Positions 14,508 through 22,710 of a stretch of 29,666 nt of DNA are shown here, in pieces (position 1 is the first letter of the stretch; each line of letters begins with the position of its first letter). Location: positions 1 to 29,666 of the forward strand of contig URLB01000003.1 in assembly GCA_900548595.1 (NCBI GenBank), written 5' to 3'. This DNA is from an uncultured Eubacteriales bacterium (GTDB lineage Bacteria > Bacillota > Clostridia > Lachnospirales > Anaerotignaceae). Below the pieces are notes generated by a model, which saw nothing but the letters and a program-made list of their open reading frames with translations, did no database searches and was not told the origin of the DNA. The position numbers and the translations under genes are program-made.

Positions 14508-16604
14508 ATGAGTACAGTAAAAGATTATTTTGGAAGTTTGGTCTTTGATGACAGGGTAATGAAAGCGACTTTGTCGGATAAGGTATATAGCTCTTTGAAA
14601 AAGACTATTGATGAAGGTACAGAATTGGATGTCGGCGTTGCCAATGCCGTTGCCAATGCTATGAAGGACTGGGCGGTTTCAAAAGGAGCAACACACTATA
14701 CCCATTGGTTTCAACCGTTAACGGGTATCACCGCAGAGAAGCACGATAGTTTTATTACTCCGTCACCGGATGGCGGTATAATTATGGAATTTTCGGGTAA
14801 AGAACTTATTAAAGGTGAGCCGGACGCATCTTCTTTTCCAAGCGGCGGTCTTCGCGCCACATTTGAGGCGAGAGGATATACTGCATGGGATCCTAGCTCT
14901 TATGCATTTATCAAGGGTAAAACATTGTGTATTCCTACTGCTTTCTGTTCATATGATGGACATGCTCTTGACAAGAAAACTCCATTGCTTCGTTCTATGG
15001 AAGCACTTAACAAGCAGGCTATTCGTATACTCAGACTGTTCGGCAATGACAGTGTAAAGCGAGTTACCAGCTCTGTCGGTCCTGAGCAGGAATACTTCCT
15101 TATTACTAGGGAAATGTACGAAAAACGTCCGGATCTTCGCTTTACAGGTAGAACCCTGTTTGGCGCAAAGCCGCCCAAGGGACAGGAAATGGATGATCAT
15201 TATTTTGGCGTTATCAAACCGCAAGTTGCCGCATTTATGGAAGAACTTAATGATGAACTCTGGAAGGTAGGTATCCTGGCAAAGACGGAACATAACGAAG
15301 TTGCTCCTGCTCAGCATGAGTTGGCGCCTATCTATACAACTACCAATATTGCGACTGACCACAACCAGCTTACTATGGAGATTATGCAGAAGGTCGCTGC
15401 GAAGCACGGCATGGTTTGTCTGCTACACGAAAAGCCTTTTGCGGGAGTAAACGGCAGCGGTAAGCATAACAACTGGTCAATTTCTACCGATTCCGGACAA
15501 AACCTGCTTTCCCCAGGTGCCACACCATATGAAAACGCACAGTTTTTGTTGTTTTTGTGTGCGGTTATCAAGGCGGTAGACGATTATCAGGATCTTCTCC
15601 GCATTTCGGTTGCAACTGCCGGTAATGATCATCGTCTCGGCGCCAATGAAGCACCGCCTGCCGTTGTATCTATTTTTCTCGGTGATGAATTGAACGGTGT
15701 TCTTGAGGCGATTGAGACAGATACTCCTTATCAAGGAGCTGAAAAGACGCAGATGAAGCTCGGGGTTGACGTTTTACCCAAATTTAACCGAGATACAACC
15801 GACCGCAACAGAACCTCTCCCTTTGCTTTTACCGGCAATAAGTTTGAGTTTCGTATGCTTGGTTCTTCAAACAGCATCGCTTGTGCAAACATTATGCTGA
15901 ACAGCGCGGTTGCAGAAGCCCTTAAAGTTTATGCTGACCGCTTAGAGGGTGTAGCCGATTTTGAGACTGCACTGCATGAGATGATTAAAAAGACAATTAA
16001 GGATCATAAGCACATTATCTTCAATGGTAACGGCTATGACGAAAGTTGGATCAGGGAGGCAACTGAAGAACGAGGCCTTCTCAACTATCGTACTACCGCA
16101 GACTGTATGCCTCATCTGCTTGATAAAAAGAATGTGGAGATGCTTACATCACATGGAGTTTACACCGAGGCTGAGTTGAAATCCAGATATGAGATTATGC
16201 TTGATAACTATTGTAAGGCAATTATTATTGAAGCAAACACAATGGTAGATATGGCAAAGACGCAGATTGCACCTGCCATTGAAGCGTATTCTGCTGATAT
16301 TGCCACGGCGGCTGCCGCAAAGAAGGCTATCGACTGCGCGCTTGCATGCGGTTACGAGACCGATATTGTCAGAAAACTCTCTGCTCTGACTGAACGTATT
16401 GCTACAAAGGCAGACGAACTTGAAAATTCGGTTCTATCTCTTGATAAAGCGGAAGACATAGGCGCTGAATCTGTTATGATTCGCGACTCAGTCCTTAATC
16501 TTATGAGTCAGCTTAGACTTGCATGTGATGAAGCGGAAACTCTTACGGCAAAGAGCTATTGGCCTTTCCCGACATACGCCGATCTGCTGTTTGGCGTGGA
16601 ATAA
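14508..16604 (+). CDS. glnN: Glutamine synthetase type III
   Basis: A 698-residue protein, the usual length of GSIII. It opens with DYFGSLVFDDRVMKATLS and carries the family's THWFQPLTGITAEKHDSF, SFPSGGLRATFEARGYTAWDP, GPEQEYFLI, KTEHNEVAPAQHELAPI, GVNGSGKHNNWS and GNDHRLGANEAPPA. These correspond to the metal and substrate sites shared by all glutamine synthetases. It makes glutamine from glutamate, ammonium and ATP in the cytoplasm as a double-ring hexamer assembly. The start has AAAGGAGACTAAATT before it. It is cotranscribed with the ammonium channel gene (19 bp gap) and controlled by the hairpin leader at 14426. Together with short GlnA it gives the organism two divergent synthetases of different type. 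Confidence 0.95.
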   Translation: MSTVKDYFGSLVFDDRVMKATLSDKVYSSLKKTIDEGTELDVGVANAVANAMKDWAVSKGATHYTHWFQPLTGITAEKHDSFITPSPDGGIIMEFSGKELIKGEPDASSFPSGGLRATFEARGYTAWDPSSYAFIKGKTLCIPTAFCSYDGHALDKKTPLLRSMEALNKQAIRILRLFGNDSVKRVTSSVGPEQEYFLITREMYEKRPDLRFTGRTLFGAKPPKGQEMDDHYFGVIKPQVAAFMEELNDELWKVGILAKTEHNEVAPAQHELAPIYTTTNIATDHNQLTMEIMQKVAAKHGMVCLLHEKPFAGVNGSGKHNNWSISTDSGQNLLSPGATPYENAQFLLFLCAVIKAVDDYQDLLRISVATAGNDHRLGANEAPPAVVSIFLGDELNGVLEAIETDTPYQGAEKTQMKLGVDVLPKFNRDTTDRNRTSPFAFTGNKFEFRMLGSSNSIACANIMLNSAVAEALKVYADRLEGVADFETALHEMIKKTIKDHKHIIFNGNGYDESWIREATEERGLLNYRTTADCMPHLLDKKNVEMLTSHGVYTEAELKSRYEIMLDNYCKAIIIEANTMVDMAKTQIAPAIEAYSADIATAAAAKKAIDCALACGYETDIVRKLSALTERIATKADELENSVLSLDKAEDIGAESVMIRDSVLNLMSQLRLACDEAETLTAKSYWPFPTYADLLFGVE

Positions 16605-16623
16605 AGAATGGAGATGATTTTTT

Positions 16624-18342
16624 ATGATTTATAGTCCGGTTAATACTATTTGGGTACTTATCGGTGCGGCACTTGTGTTTTTTATGCAGGCGGGTTTCTC
16701 ACTTTGTGAAGCGGGTTTTACAAGGGCGAAAAATACCGGTAACATCCTGATGAAAAACCTTATGGATTTTTGTATCGGAACGCCGGCTTTTTGGTTGGTT
16801 GGCTTCGGGTTGATGTTCGGAAGCGGTACTGCTTTGTTCGGAACTATTGATCCTCTTATTATGGGAGATTACAGTCATATTTTACCTGAAGGTGTTCCGC
16901 TTTGGGCATTTGCAGTATTTCAGACTGTTTTCTGTGCAACCTCAGCAACTATTGTTTCAGGCGCTATGGCTGAAAGGACGAAATTTAGCGCTTATTGTAT
17001 TTATTCGGCTGCAATTTCGCTGATTATTTATCCGATTTCAGGTCATTGGATTTGGGGAGGCGGTTGGCTCAGTCAACTCGGATTTCACGACTTTGCCGGT
17101 TCTACAGCTGTACATATGGTCGGCGGCATATGTGCAATGATCGGTGCGGCTATTCTCGGTCCGCGTATCGGTAAGTATGACAAAAACGGTAAACCCCATG
17201 CAATACTCGGACACAATATAACTTTTGCCGCCCTTGGCGCATTTATCCTTTGGTTCTGCTGGTTTGGTTTCAACGGTGCATCAACCGTTGGCATGGACAG
17301 TGACTCCTTGATGGAAACTGCCGGTCGTGTGTTTTTCAATACCAATTTATCGGCTTCCGTTGCTTGCTGCGCTACCTTGATTGTAACTTGGATACGTTAC
17401 AAAAAACCAGATGTTTCCATGACCTACAATGCAGCGCTTGCCGGTCTTGTCGGTATTACCGCAGGATGCGATGCCGTAAGCTCTCTCGGCGCTGCTATTA
17501 TCGGTGTTATTTGCGGCGTGGTTGTTGTATTTGCAGTTGAGTTTTTTGACAAGGTTGCAAAAATCGATGACCCTGTCGGCGCTATATCGGTTCATTGTGT
17601 ATGCGGTGCGTTAGGTACGCTACTTACCGGTTTCTTTGCTACTGGAGTTACAACAGAAAAAGGCTTATTCTACGGCGGAGGTTTTCATTTTCTTGGAGTA
17701 CAGTGCCTGGGAGTTATCTCGGTTGCCGCTTATGTCGCAATCGTAATTACAATCGTATTCCTTGCCATAAAGCACACAATCGGTCTTCGTGCAGACAAGG
17801 AAGACGAACTTGCAGGTCTTGATGTTTCCGAACATGGTTTACTTACTGCCTATGCAGGATTTGCAATGCTTCCGGATACTACGGTATCCGATGCTGATGC
17901 AAAAGCTCCGGTTCAGGTAACAGGCGATGTCGCTATGGCTGAGGCGGTAACCGTAAAGAAAATGCCTATTTTTGATGATGAAATGCCCAAATTTACAAAG
18001 ATTGAGATTATTTGTAAGGAGTCCAGATTTGAGGCGCTGAAAGCCGCAATGATGGATATAGGAATAACGGGCATGACTGTTTCGCATGTTTTAGGCTGCG
18101 GCGTACAGAAAGGTAAACCGGAATATTATCGTGGCATTCAGGTTGAGGCTAATTTGCTTCCTAAGATTCAGGTTGATATTGTAGTCAGCAAAGTACCTGT
18201 GCGCAGAGTAATTGATACAGCGAAAAGAGTTCTTTATACCGGACACATTGGCGATGGTAAAATATTTGTCTACGATGTTGAAAACGTCGTAAAAGTTCGT
18301 ACCGGAGAAGAAGGTTATGATGCCCTTCAGGATGTCGAATAA
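16624..18342 (+). CDS. amt: Ammonium transporter with fused C-terminal P-II domain
   Basis: A 572-residue protein. Residues 1 to about 405 are an Amt channel with 11 membrane segments (VLIGAALVFFMQAGFSLCEAGF, GTPAFWLVGFG, GHWIWGGGWLSQLGFHDFAGS, FNGASTVGMDS, DPVGAISVHCVCGALGT). After a ~45-residue linker, residues 454-572 form a complete P-II domain: KIEIICKESRFEALKAAM, GITGMTVSHVLGCGVQKG, the T-loop with EYYRG, GHIGDGKIFV and VVKVRTGEEG. P-II proteins sense 2-oxoglutarate and ATP/ADP and plug Amt channels, so the fusion places sensor and gate on one chain. By my alignment the GlnB uridylylation Tyr51 is Val (QVEANLLPK), so it is probably not uridylylated. Downstream of the type III synthetase in one operon. 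Confidence 0.93.
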   Translation: MIYSPVNTIWVLIGAALVFFMQAGFSLCEAGFTRAKNTGNILMKNLMDFCIGTPAFWLVGFGLMFGSGTALFGTIDPLIMGDYSHILPEGVPLWAFAVFQTVFCATSATIVSGAMAERTKFSAYCIYSAAISLIIYPISGHWIWGGGWLSQLGFHDFAGSTAVHMVGGICAMIGAAILGPRIGKYDKNGKPHAILGHNITFAALGAFILWFCWFGFNGASTVGMDSDSLMETAGRVFFNTNLSASVACCATLIVTWIRYKKPDVSMTYNAALAGLVGITAGCDAVSSLGAAIIGVICGVVVVFAVEFFDKVAKIDDPVGAISVHCVCGALGTLLTGFFATGVTTEKGLFYGGGFHFLGVQCLGVISVAAYVAIVITIVFLAIKHTIGLRADKEDELAGLDVSEHGLLTAYAGFAMLPDTTVSDADAKAPVQVTGDVAMAEAVTVKKMPIFDDEMPKFTKIEIICKESRFEALKAAMMDIGITGMTVSHVLGCGVQKGKPEYYRGIQVEANLLPKIQVDIVVSKVPVRRVIDTAKRVLYTGHIGDGKIFVYDVENVVKVRTGEEGYDALQDVE

Positions 18343-18548
18343 TCATTTTCAAAAATACATAAAAAAAGAAACGCGATTTATACTTAGACTATCGCTTACG
18401 TCATCACAAAATAAAGACTGAAGAGTCATCGTTTGAAGATGCAGTCAGTCAAAAAATGAATATACTTGACAGCGCATATTCACTTGTTGTGATACAACGT
18501 TTTCTTTGCTTATGACGGATAACATGGAAATAAAGGCATAATAATATA
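18343..18548. other. Intergenic region with a coding-like remnant
   Basis: About 200 bp after the ammonium channel gene. A plus-strand frame right after a TAA runs KKRDLYLDYRLRHHKIK, then SSFEDAVSQKMNILDSAYSL, to a TGA without a usable start. It reads like protein but I do not recognise it; possibly the tail of a lost gene. Confidence 0.3.
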
Positions 18549-18585
18549 AATAGCACTCATAGATTATCTATGAGTGCTATTTTTG
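18549..18585 (+). terminator. Strong intrinsic terminator
   Basis: A 15-bp perfect stem (AATAGCACTCATAGA and complement) with a three-base loop, followed by TTTTT. It ends the glutamine synthetase-ammonium channel transcript, about 200 bp after the last gene. Confidence 0.88.
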
Positions 18586-18734
18586 CTAACTATAAAAATA
18601 AAGCGTATGCTATAATGGTATTAAATAACTTTGAATTTTTAAATCTGACGATAGAAATGAATATTGAGTGAAGAAAATGGTGTTTTGAACATAAATAATC
18701 TCTTATCAAAATGTGAAACTCGATAGATAGAAAT

Positions 18735-19157
18735 TATTTATCAGATAGGCTGCCCAATCCATATACAAATAATTCTGCCTAATGGTGGTTAAATATGGTA
18801 AAAGAAAATGATGACAAAAAAGGCGTATTTCGGGACATTACAGTTGATGGAAAAATTGTAGGTGCAATATCGGTTGAACAAAAGGAAGATGTATATCGAA
18901 AAAATTCGGAAATCGGATATTATTTATTACTAGAAGTGTATTCAAAGGGAATCATGACAGAAGCTGCTAGACAAATTTGTGAAATTCCTTTCGAAAAATT
19001 AGATATTATTCGCATTACAGGATTGGTATACGAGCCGAATATTGCGTCAAGAAAGGCGCTGGAGAATAATAATTTTATATTAGAAGGTATAATGAAAAAA
19101 GCGGTTATTAAAAACAATAACATTTACGATTTATGTATTTATGGAAAAGTAAGATAA
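18735..19157 (+). pseudogene. GNAT acetyltransferase (RimJ/RimL type), 5' end broken
   Basis: From ATG 18795 an open frame of 120 codons gives the C-terminal two thirds of an Acetyltransf_3-type enzyme: DGKIVGAISVEQKEDVYRK, EIGYYLLLEVYSKGIMTEA (acetyl-CoA-binding region) and the family's FEKLDIIRITGLVYEPNIAS plus RKALENNNFILEGIMKKAV. Such proteins usually have ~170 residues. The missing part is readable in frame upstream (NYLSDRLPNPYTNNSA, then TAA at 18780-18782, then WWLNMVKEND), so homologous sequence runs through a stop codon. No ribosome site precedes 18795. A shortened product from 18795 is possible but would lack the first strand of the fold. Confidence 0.7.
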
Positions 19158-19175
19158 ATCAGAATGGAGAGATAT

Positions 19176-19511
19176 ATGAGTGAAAGATAGCATATTCTTT
19201 TTATCATTTTATGTATTTGGGGCATTATATATATTGGGTTGGCTATATACATATGGTTTTTGAAAAAAGCAATCGGTTTCTGGGAAACTAAGAAAATGTT
19301 TGAGGTGAAGGATATACGAAAATATAATCATGCGATGTCTAAACTCTATATTGTGCATGGTATTATATGGGTTCTGTTTGGTATTCCTTTGCTCACGGGA
19401 CGTTCTGAATGGATTTGGGTTTCGATTGCCGGAGTTGTGATAGAAAATATCGCGTTTATAGCAGTGTATTCATTGGTAATTAAGAAAAAATATAAAAATA
19501 GTTTTAAATAA
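19176..19511 (+). pseudogene. Small two-to-three-helix membrane protein, in-frame stop at codon 5
   Basis: An ATG with a GGAGAG site at 19176 reads MSER and then TAG (19188-19190). The same frame continues HILFIILCIWGIIYIGLAIY, FLKKAIGFWETKKMFEV, HGIIWVLFGIPLL and a last helix to a stop at 19511. Without the TAG this would be a 111-residue protein with three membrane helices, resembling small uncharacterised membrane proteins of clostridia. A TTG at 19239 could start a 90-residue form lacking most of the first helix. It follows the broken GNAT gene by 18 bp. Inactivation seems likely, but one sequencing error would also explain it. Confidence 0.55.
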
Positions 19512-19883
19512 ATGAAGTAAAGCAGAATTTTTATTAAATATATATTGCTTAAAAAACAATATCTGTTTGTATTACAACAGAAGTTATCTGATTAAAAAAA
19601 TAAAAATATAGAATCTGGACTTAATATTTCATGACGTTATCAAGAAAAAAAACATAAATTTTTACCTGATAATAAAAATAAAAGAAAAATATGTTGCGTT
19701 TTTAAAATTTATATACTGCCAAATATGATTATGATTGCCAACTGATTATTTAATGTTCTATAAACGGTATATATAAATTACCATATTTTTACCATGCTTT
19801 TTAATATAAACTGTCATTATTATGTCTTAAAAGACGTATTTTGACGGAAATAATAATAAAATATAGAAAATTATGGAATGAGT
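19512..19883. other. AT-rich region with no gene seen
   Basis: About 370 bp, extremely A/T-rich with many short A- and T-runs. No open frame with a ribosome site, hairpin-plus-T-run or repeat could be supported. Confidence 0.5.
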
Positions 19884-19912
19884 TTGACAAACTGTATAAT
19901 ATGGCTTAAACT
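19884..19912 (+). promoter_or_regulatory. Probable promoter of the riboswitch transcript
   Basis: TTGACA (19884-19889), a 17-bp spacer and TAAACT (19907-19912, four of six to consensus). The expected start near 19919 is just before the c-di-GMP aptamer. Confidence 0.6.
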
Positions 19913-19924
19913 AGATATGTCTTA

Positions 19925-20035
19925 TCGATAATGACAAATGGGCAAAACCGGCGAAAGCCGGCGACGCAAAGCTACAGGGCCTTACCGCACCCAGGTTGGC
20001 AGCCAGTTGCACCGAAAGCTTTTGCTTTGGTATGA
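19925..20035 (+). ncRNA. c-di-GMP-I (GEMM-I) riboswitch
   Basis: The aptamer core is recognisable: GGGCAAAACC, a P2 stem ACCGGC-GAAA-GCCGG with the GNRA loop, GACGCAAAGC, then the second arm with CCAGGTTGGCAGCCAGTTGC and ACCGAAAG. These are the conserved elements of GEMM-I (compare the Vibrio Vc2 aptamer). It senses cyclic di-GMP. The following hairpin ACCGAAAGC-UUUU-GCUUUGGU has no T-run, so the expression platform is unclear. It may control access to the ORF at 20080. No larger gene lies behind it on this strand before the phosphate operon, which has its own promoter. Confidence 0.88.
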
Positions 20036-20079
20036 CTAACGCATACTAATTTATTTTAGTTTTGCTGGAAGGGGAAAAA

Positions 20080-20226
20080 ATGAATGGTTCGTTTAATATG
20101 ACCTGTCTAAAGACTGTCAAGGCTGAGCATTTATTTTTAGGTAGGCGCTGTAATATGACTGAGACTATAAAAAGCGTCTGTTTAAGTTCTTCTATGAAAA
20201 GAAATCCTCTTTTAGGAAAAATATAA
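20080..20226 (+). CDS. 48-residue ORF behind the c-di-GMP riboswitch
   Basis: ATG preceded by GGAAGGGGAAAAA, a strong ribosome site, 45 bp after the riboswitch, followed by 48 codons (MNGSFNMTCLKTVKAEHLF and on; three Cys; last residues NPLLGKI). Not hydrophobic enough for a membrane helix. No family recognised. Its place as the first ORF under a c-di-GMP riboswitch makes translation plausible, but it might also be the head of a deleted gene. Confidence 0.4.
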   Translation: MNGSFNMTCLKTVKAEHLFLGRRCNMTETIKSVCLSSSMKRNPLLGKI

Positions 20227-20419
20227 TTTTCAATAATGAAGCATATAAAGGAATTTATAACAACTCTTTTTTGAATATCATTCTATTACGGTTGCTTTGC
20301 CTGAAAATATTTTGATTTCCGCTGATTACACTCAACTCAACATTACCCAACAATTTGTAACTAGTTAACCACCATATATATGCATTAAACTGAATATACA
20401 GTTCGGTTGATACTTATAT

Positions 20420-20596
20420 AAACAGATGGCTCCAAGTCAAAGACAATAGTTTAAATTGTCATGTTCAGCTGATACGGCGGACAGGAATGTTATGCAAAAA
20501 TTTTCCGTGTACGGCACGGATACTGTAGTTTAAAACTGTATTTACGTATTACGGTAGGATACCGAAAACGTCATTTGACGTTTTCGGTATTTTTTG
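20420..20596 (+). ncRNA. Unassigned hairpin-rich element ending in a terminator
   Basis: Several compact hairpins follow one another: GACAAT/ATTGTC, CCGTG-TACGG-CACGG, TACTGTAGTTT/AAAACTGTA-like, then a terminator stem. The arrangement resembles a structured leader or small RNA. It matched none of the riboswitch consensus sequences I tried from memory. No ORF follows before the phosphate promoter. Confidence 0.35.
20559..20596 (+). terminator. Very strong intrinsic terminator
   Basis: A perfect 15-bp stem (ATACCGAAAACGTCA and complement) with a two-base turn, then TTTTTG. It closes the transcript of the riboswitch/hairpin region and shields the phosphate operon from read-through. Confidence 0.9.
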
Positions 20597-20741
20597 TATT
20601 GGAGATATTTATCAAGAAGAATTAGAAATGTTAAAAGGCTGCTTATGGGTATAGTATAAAGAACTTAAGATATGGACAAAAATAATTAATAACAGTAAAA
20701 ACTTATAATGTTTCTTGAAAAAAACAGATATTTAGGCTTGT

Positions 20742-20796
20742 TTAACATACATTTAACATTTGTGCGGTTGGAGATTTAACTTATTCTTTATATACT
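20742..20796 (+). promoter_or_regulatory. Pho box and promoter of the pst-pho operon
   Basis: TTAACA direct repeats at 20742 and 20753 (11-bp period) and TTAACT at 20776, two turns further, match the PhoP/PhoB half-sites known in Gram-positive bacteria. A -10-like TATACT follows at 20791-20796, about 70 bp before pstS. No good -35 is present, as expected for an activator-dependent promoter. The operon encodes its own response regulator (25660), so it is probably autoregulated and induced by phosphate starvation. Confidence 0.8.
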
Positions 20797-20865
20797 GTAC
20801 CCGTACCTTAAATGAGGGATAAAAAGAAAATAATTACATTTTTAATTTAAAGGAGTATCTAAAAA

Positions 20866-21759
20866 ATGAAAAAGAAAATTTTTGCTTTATTAATGACTTC
20901 GGTTATGATGCTTTCTGTAGCAGCTTGCTCATCGGGAAACAGTGAAGAAGGAGAAGCAACTGCAGAAGGAACAGAACAGACAACTGAAATGTCGGGTCCT
21001 ATTTCTGTAGTAGCTCGTGAGGAAGGCTCAGGAACAAGAGGAGCTTTTGTTGAGCTTATGGGAGTTGTTGACGAAGACGACAATGATATTACAACATTAA
21101 ATGCCGAAATTACAAACTCAACATCTGTTATGCTTACAACAGTGGCAGGAAACCCTTCAGCAATCGGATATGTTTCACTCGGTTCTCTCTCAGATGATGT
21201 AAAAGCGGTTAAAGTTGACGGTGCAGAAGCTACACCTGACAATGTAAAAGCAGGTACATATACTGTTGCAAGACCTTTCCTTTTAGCTTATAAAGATGGT
21301 TCGCTCTCTGATGTTGCGCAGGACTTCCTTTCATTTATAATGAGCGCTGACGGACAGAAAATTATCACAGAAGAAGGATATATCAGCGTTGAAGAAGGTG
21401 AAGCTTATACCGGAAGCGGAATGACAGGAAAGATTGTTCTTGACGGTTCAACATCAATTTCACCTGTTATGGAATCTTTAGCAGAAGCTTATAAAGCAAT
21501 AAACCCTGAAGTTGCTGTAGAAATTCAGCAGACAGGATCAGGCGCAGGCATTACATCGGCAATTGAAGGTGTATGCGATTTCGGAATGGCTTCACGTGCT
21601 CTTAAAGACAGTGAAAAAGCAGAACTTGTAAGTACACAGATTGCAAGCGATGGTATCGCAGTTGTTGTAAATAACGATAATACATTAGATGATCTTACAT
21701 CAGACCAGATAAAGAATATTTATCTTGGAGAAATAACAGACTGGTCGGAAATAAAATAA
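20866..21759 (+). CDS. pstS: Phosphate-binding lipoprotein of the Pst transporter
   Basis: A 297-residue lipoprotein: signal MKKKIFALLMTSVMMLSVAAC with Cys21 as the lipidation site, an acidic Ser/Thr/Glu linker, then two halves. Residues about 45-180 contain VAREEGSGTRGAFVELMG and NSTSVMLTTVAGNPSAIGYVSLG; residues about 185-297 contain GKIVLDGSTSISPVMESLAEAY, QQTGSGAGITSAIEG and DFGMASRALKDSE, ending in IYLGEITDWSEIK. In E. coli PstS the segment matching the second half comes first, so the order here is swapped, as in other clostridial PstS proteins. It captures phosphate outside the membrane for PstCAB. The ribosome site is AAAGGAG. First gene of the operon. Confidence 0.92.
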   Translation: MKKKIFALLMTSVMMLSVAACSSGNSEEGEATAEGTEQTTEMSGPISVVAREEGSGTRGAFVELMGVVDEDDNDITTLNAEITNSTSVMLTTVAGNPSAIGYVSLGSLSDDVKAVKVDGAEATPDNVKAGTYTVARPFLLAYKDGSLSDVAQDFLSFIMSADGQKIITEEGYISVEEGEAYTGSGMTGKIVLDGSTSISPVMESLAEAYKAINPEVAVEIQQTGSGAGITSAIEGVCDFGMASRALKDSEKAELVSTQIASDGIAVVVNNDNTLDDLTSDQIKNIYLGEITDWSEIK

Positions 21760-21783
21760 GCTGAAAATATATTCTTAAGATTA

Positions 21784-21820
21784 AAATTAAACCGCCCGCC
21801 AAATGCCGGCGGTTTAATTT
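21784..21820 (+). other. Stable hairpin between pstS and pstC
   Basis: A 13-bp stem (AAATTAAACCGCC and complement) with extra inner C-G pairs and no T-run beyond AATTTG. It probably stabilises the pstS message or stops part of the transcripts, giving more binding protein than permease. Confidence 0.6.
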
Positions 21821-21864
21821 GTAAGTATAAGGATTTTTGAAACATAAAAAATCTGGAGGTTTTT

Positions 21865-22710
21865 ATGAGAGCAAGAGAAATAATAATGAAAATAGTATTC
21901 CTACTCTGTGCTTGCGTTTCAATAATAGCTGTTGCTGCAATATGTCTGTTTATGTTTATGAATGGATTTCCGGCTATAAAAGAAATCGGAGTCGGAGAGT
22001 TTTTGCTCGGAACCGAGTGGCGTCCGGGACAGAATTTGTTTGGAATATTCCCAATGATAGTCGGAAGCATATATGTAACTGCCGGAGCAATAATATTCGG
22101 GGTGCCTGTAGGCATATTGTGTGCGATATTTATGACTTACTACTGCCCTAAAAAGTTATATTCGGTTTTAAAGCCTGCAGTAGGACTTCTTGCTGGTATA
22201 CCGTCAATAGTATATGGTTTTTTCGGCTTGGTGGTTATAGTGCCTATTATGCAAAAAATATTTACTACAAATGGTAAGGGGATTCTTACAGCGGCATTAT
22301 TACTTGGAATAATGATATTGCCGACAATTATAGAGGTAACAGAATCGTCATTGAGAGCAGTGCAGGAATCGTATTTTGAAGGTTCGCTGGCTTTGGGCGC
22401 AACTAAGGAAAGGACAATATTTAAGTCTGTTATGGTTGCGGCTAAATCAGGAGTTATGAGCGGTGTTATACTGGGTGTCGGACGTGCTATAGGCGAAACG
22501 ATGGCTGTAATAATGGTTGCGGGAAATCAGGCAGCGTTGCCTAATAGCATATTGAGCGGAGTAAGAACACTGACAGCAAACATTGTAATGGAAATGGCCT
22601 ATGCAGCAGATCTTCATAGAGATGCACTTATAGCTACGGCGGTTGTTCTGTTCGTATTTATACTTATTATAAACGTATGCTTTTCGCTTGTTAAAAGGAG
22701 GAACGGATAA
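21865..22710 (+). CDS. pstC: Phosphate ABC transporter permease PstC
   Basis: A 281-residue membrane protein with six helices. The sequence PAVGLLAGIPSIVYGFFGLVVIVP, the EAA-type loop YFEGSLALGATKERTIFKSVM and GVILGVGRAIGETMAVIMVAGN are typical of PstC. It forms the phosphate channel with PstA. The start has CTGGAGG ahead of it. The stop overlaps the pstA start by one base (TAATG). Confidence 0.94.
   Translation: MRAREIIMKIVFLLCACVSIIAVAAICLFMFMNGFPAIKEIGVGEFLLGTEWRPGQNLFGIFPMIVGSIYVTAGAIIFGVPVGILCAIFMTYYCPKKLYSVLKPAVGLLAGIPSIVYGFFGLVVIVPIMQKIFTTNGKGILTAALLLGIMILPTIIEVTESSLRAVQESYFEGSLALGATKERTIFKSVMVAAKSGVMSGVILGVGRAIGETMAVIMVAGNQAALPNSILSGVRTLTANIVMEMAYAADLHRDALIATAVVLFVFILIINVCFSLVKRRNG

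Noticed and set aside
14900..15734. Long minus-strand open frames opposite the type III glutamine synthetase
   Set aside because: No ribosome sites, no recognisable domains and strong plus-strand coding in the same bases; they are shadows.
19884..19900. TTGACA followed closely by TATAAT as one promoter
   Set aside because: Only five bases separate them. With a correct 17-bp spacer the -10 is TAAACT, which was used instead.
20420..20558. Assignment to a named riboswitch class (cobalamin, c-di-AMP, ZTP, c-di-GMP-II, Moco)
   Set aside because: The conserved core sequences of these classes are not present; left as unassigned.
20859..21242. 127-codon minus-strand frame opposite pstS
   Set aside because: Low-complexity Ser/Thr/Pro-rich product mirroring the pstS codons; no start context.
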